Shown in pieces: positions 5,589 to 6,824 of a stretch of DNA of 6,824 nt. How positions within the stretch are numbered: position 1 is the stretch's first letter; every line of letters starts with the position of its first letter. The translations under genes and the position numbers were made by a program. The notes beneath the pieces are model-generated. The model had not been told where the DNA came from and made no database searches. It saw nothing but the letters and a program-made list of their open reading frames with translations. Source of the stretch: Lysobacteraceae bacterium (GTDB lineage: Bacteria > Pseudomonadota > Gammaproteobacteria > Xanthomonadales > Xanthomonadaceae); contig SEHC01000393.1 of the NCBI GenBank assembly GCA_004173415.1, forward strand, positions 1 to 6,824, written 5' to 3'.

Positions 5589-6485
5589 CCCGGTCCCCGG
5601 CGCCGCGGCAAGCTGCGCAAGTGGTTTCGGCCCTGGATCGTGCGCGCCGGCAATGGCGCGCGTCGCCTGCCCGGACGCGGCCCTGCGTTCCACCTGACCC
5701 TGATGCTGGAGCACATCCGGCCCGAGTACCTGCCCTGGGCCCGGGTCAACGTGCTGGTGCCCAACCCCGAGTACCTGACGCCCGCCGACATCGCGCTGCT
5801 GCCGGCCATCGATGGCGTGTTCGCCAAGACCCGCCATGCCGAACAGATCTTCGCCCAGCTGGGCAGCCGCACCGAGTACATCGGCTTCACCAGCGAGGAT
5901 CGCCTCGACGCCGGCGTGCGCCGCGAACGGGCCTTCTTCCACCTGCCCGGCAAGAGCGGCAACAAGGGAACCCGGGCCGTGCTGGAAGCGTGGAGCGCGC
6001 ATCCGCACTGGCCGCCGCTGACCGTGGTCCAGCGCGCGCGACAGCCGCACGGGATCGCCGCCCAGGCGGCCAATGTCCGCCACTTCTCCGACTACGTACC
6101 GGAGGACGAATTGAGGCGCATGCAGAACGCGCACCGCTTCCACCTGTGTCCCTCCAGGACCGAGGGCTTCGGCCACTACCTGATGGAAGCGCTCAGCGTG
6201 GGCGCGGTGACCCTGACCACCGACGGCGCGCCGATGAACGAGCTGGTGACGGCCGAGCGCGGCGTGCTGATCCCGGTGGCGCGCACCGGCACCCAGGCCG
6301 CCGCGACCACCTGGCTGGCCGATGCCGGCGAGATTGCGGCGGCGGTCGAGCGCGCCCTGGCACTGGACGACGCGCAATGCGACGCGCTCGGTGCCGCCGG
6401 GCGCCAGTTCTTCCTGGACAACGAGGCCGCCTTCCACACCCGCATCGTCGAGGCGGTGCGCGCCTGGGCGCAGTCGCCGCGCTGA
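5589..6485 (+). CDS. EX7E (GT4-like) glycosyltransferase lacking its N-terminal domain
   Basis: A retaining-type glycosyltransferase, probably acting on LPS or another surface glycan. Recognisable sequence begins near 5600 (GKLRKWFRPWIVRAG). It continues through LMLEHIRPEYLPWARVNVLV, PNPEYL, FAKTRHAEQIFAQLGSR, YIGFTSEDR and HLPGKSGNKGT, to FHLCPSRTEGFGHYLMEAL, where the EX7E pair is Glu at 6162-6164 and Glu at 6186-6188. It ends with a typical C-terminal helix and TGA at 6483. The first Rossmann unit with its Gly-rich nucleotide-sugar loop, some 55-70 residues in relatives as I recall them, is missing. The frame is open upstream only to a TAG at 5499, and that part is antisense of the heptosyltransferase start. 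Formal starts are TTG 5508, GTG 5526, GTG 5640 and ATG 5703; none restores the missing domain. Activity is doubtful. Confidence 0.75.
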   Translation, partial: PGPRRRGKLRKWFRPWIVRAGNGARRLPGRGPAFHLTLMLEHIRPEYLPWARVNVLVPNPEYLTPADIALLPAIDGVFAKTRHAEQIFAQLGSRTEYIGFTSEDRLDAGVRRERAFFHLPGKSGNKGTRAVLEAWSAHPHWPPLTVVQRARQPHGIAAQAANVRHFSDYVPEDELRRMQNAHRFHLCPSRTEGFGHYLMEALSVGAVTLTTDGAPMNELVTAERGVLIPVARTGTQAAATTWLADAGEIAAAVERALALDDAQCDALGAAGRQFFLDNEAAFHTRIVEAVRAWAQSPR

Positions 6486-6486
6486 T

Positions 6487-6546
6487 CTACGGCGGGCTTT
6501 TCTACAGCAGGCTTGTCTACCGCAGGTCGAACTACCGCAAGCCGGT
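6487..6546. repeat. four degenerate 15-bp tandem repeats between convergent genes
   Basis: CTAC recurs at 6487, 6502, 6517 and 6532, an exact 15-bp period. The unit consensus is CTAC-n-GC-r-GG followed by five less conserved bases; the first two copies (CTACGGCGGGCTTTT and the next) are the most alike. Fifteen is a multiple of three: the plus frame of the glycosyltransferase, read past its stop, gives S-T-A-G-x units, and one minus frame gives K-P-A-V-D/E units. Neither belongs to a recognisable gene. A weak 5-bp stem, CGCCG (6475-6479) with CGGCG (6490-6494), precedes GGCTTTT and might act as a poor terminator for the plus-strand gene. Confidence 0.7.
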
Positions 6547-6824
6547 CACCAGCGCAGCTTGCGCCGCGCCAGCGCGGTGCCCAGTTGCTGGTACAGCGCC
6601 TGGGCTTCGGCCTCCGGCAGGAAGCGCAGGTGCAGCGGAGGGGCGAAGCCGCTGGCCCCGGCCGTGTCCAGCCACAGGCTGGCCGTGCCCAGGCGCCGAT
6701 CGATCGGCGAGCGCACCAGGCGCAACGCCTGCAGCTTGTCGATCTCGGCGAAACGCCAGTACCGCGACCACCAGCCGCCGCGCACGGCGACCAGGCGCTC
6801 GTCCACCGCATAGGCCGCGCGTCG
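6546..6824 (-). CDS. bacterial PH-domain membrane protein, YdbT-like, C-terminal part (partial)
   Basis: The minus frame is open from the window edge to a TGA at 6548-6546, giving the last 92 residues of a longer protein. The sequence begins RRAAYAVDERLVAVRGGWWSR and continues with a pattern of short beta-strands and a final helix (PEAEAQALYQQLGTALARRK). This is the shape of the last bPH2 (DUF304) domain in YdbT-type proteins, including the RGGW turn after the first strand and the VRSPIDRRLGTASLWLDTAG segment. Such proteins usually have transmembrane pairs between repeated PH domains and often sit beside a YdbS-like partner; both would lie beyond this window. The family is membrane-associated and poorly characterised, with links to cell-envelope stress and antimicrobial-peptide resistance in Bacillus. 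It is convergent with the glycosyltransferase across the 15-bp repeats. Confidence 0.7.
   Translation of the reverse strand, partial: RRAAYAVDERLVAVRGGWWSRYWRFAEIDKLQALRLVRSPIDRRLGTASLWLDTAGASGFAPPLHLRFLPEAEAQALYQQLGTALARRKLRW

Noticed and set aside
3215..6073. A 952-codon minus-strand frame suggesting a heptosyltransferase fused to other domains.
   Set aside because: Only 5587 to about 4541 matches a family. The upstream part is antisense to the EX7E glycosyltransferase, and the downstream part is antisense to the CDP-glycerol-type gene and then a shifted frame of the family 2 glycosyltransferase.
6487..6546. Tandem repeat as a possible CRISPR array.
   Set aside because: Units are 15 bp, directly abutting, degenerate and without spacers; no cas-like gene is present.
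6176..6811. A 211-codon minus-strand frame covering the repeats and the PH-domain gene.
   Set aside because: It lies in a different frame from the PH-domain protein and is antisense to the end of the glycosyltransferase. Its Cys/Arg/Ser-rich translation has no family character apart from the repeat-derived K-P-A-V units.
3692..6824. A plus-strand frame open for over 3.1 kb with no stop, as if encoding a giant protein.
   Set aside because: Only the first ~283 codons resemble a protein family. After 4540 the frame is antisense to the heptosyltransferase and then out of frame with the next glycosyltransferase. Strong G/C bias at third positions makes stop-free shadow frames common.
1..6824. tRNA or rRNA genes, riboswitches, insertion sequences or attachment sites.
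   Set aside because: No cloverleaf-like segment, transposase motif, flanking inverted repeats with target duplication, or known riboswitch core was seen on reading both strands.

Overview
This window looks like chromosomal DNA from a high-GC gammaproteobacterium of the Xanthomonadaceae/Lysobacteraceae (Lysobacter, Luteimonas or Pseudoxanthomonas type). The signs are very G/C-rich third codon positions, the gene order def-fmt-rsmB behind a divergent gene whose visible start (MFTK...) fits the usual LysM-protein neighbour, and the style of the glycosyltransferases that follow. The genus call is inference from remembered families; no search was run.

Layout. 1-144: start of a divergent gene and a promoter region. 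145-2832 (+): an operon for N-terminal formyl-methionine handling and rRNA modification, with def (peptide deformylase), fmt (Met-tRNA formyltransferase, TTG start) and rsmB (16S rRNA m5C methyltransferase, overlapping fmt by ATGA). 2833-2880: short convergent gap with a strong hairpin. 2881-6485: a surface-glycan, probably LPS-core, cluster on alternating strands. It holds a family-2 glycosyltransferase of the WaaE/KdtX/LgtF type (-), a CDP-glycerol glycerophosphotransferase-like protein (+), a family-9 heptosyltransferase (-) and an EX7E (GT4-like) glycosyltransferase (+). 6487-6546: a degenerate 15-bp tandem repeat. 6546-6824 (-): the C-terminal part of a bacterial PH-domain (YdbT-like) membrane protein that runs off the window.

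The most striking feature is missing pieces rather than a new system. rsmB has lost, in frame, the block that should carry SAM-binding motif I. The family-2 glycosyltransferase has its conserved N-terminal strand but no ATG/GTG/TTG in front of it. The CDP-glycerol-type gene and the heptosyltransferase run tail to tail into each other with no stop codon for either. The EX7E glycosyltransferase lacks its N-terminal domain and abuts the heptosyltransferase start. Four defects within about 3.3 kb, three of them at gene boundaries and two at changes of strand, suggest either a decaying, rearranged LPS locus or an assembly/amplification artefact with small deletions and an inverted segment. The sequence alone cannot decide between these. 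If the locus is real, the operon would give normal deformylation and formylation, a probably inactive RsmB, and an LPS-core pathway with at least two truncated enzymes.
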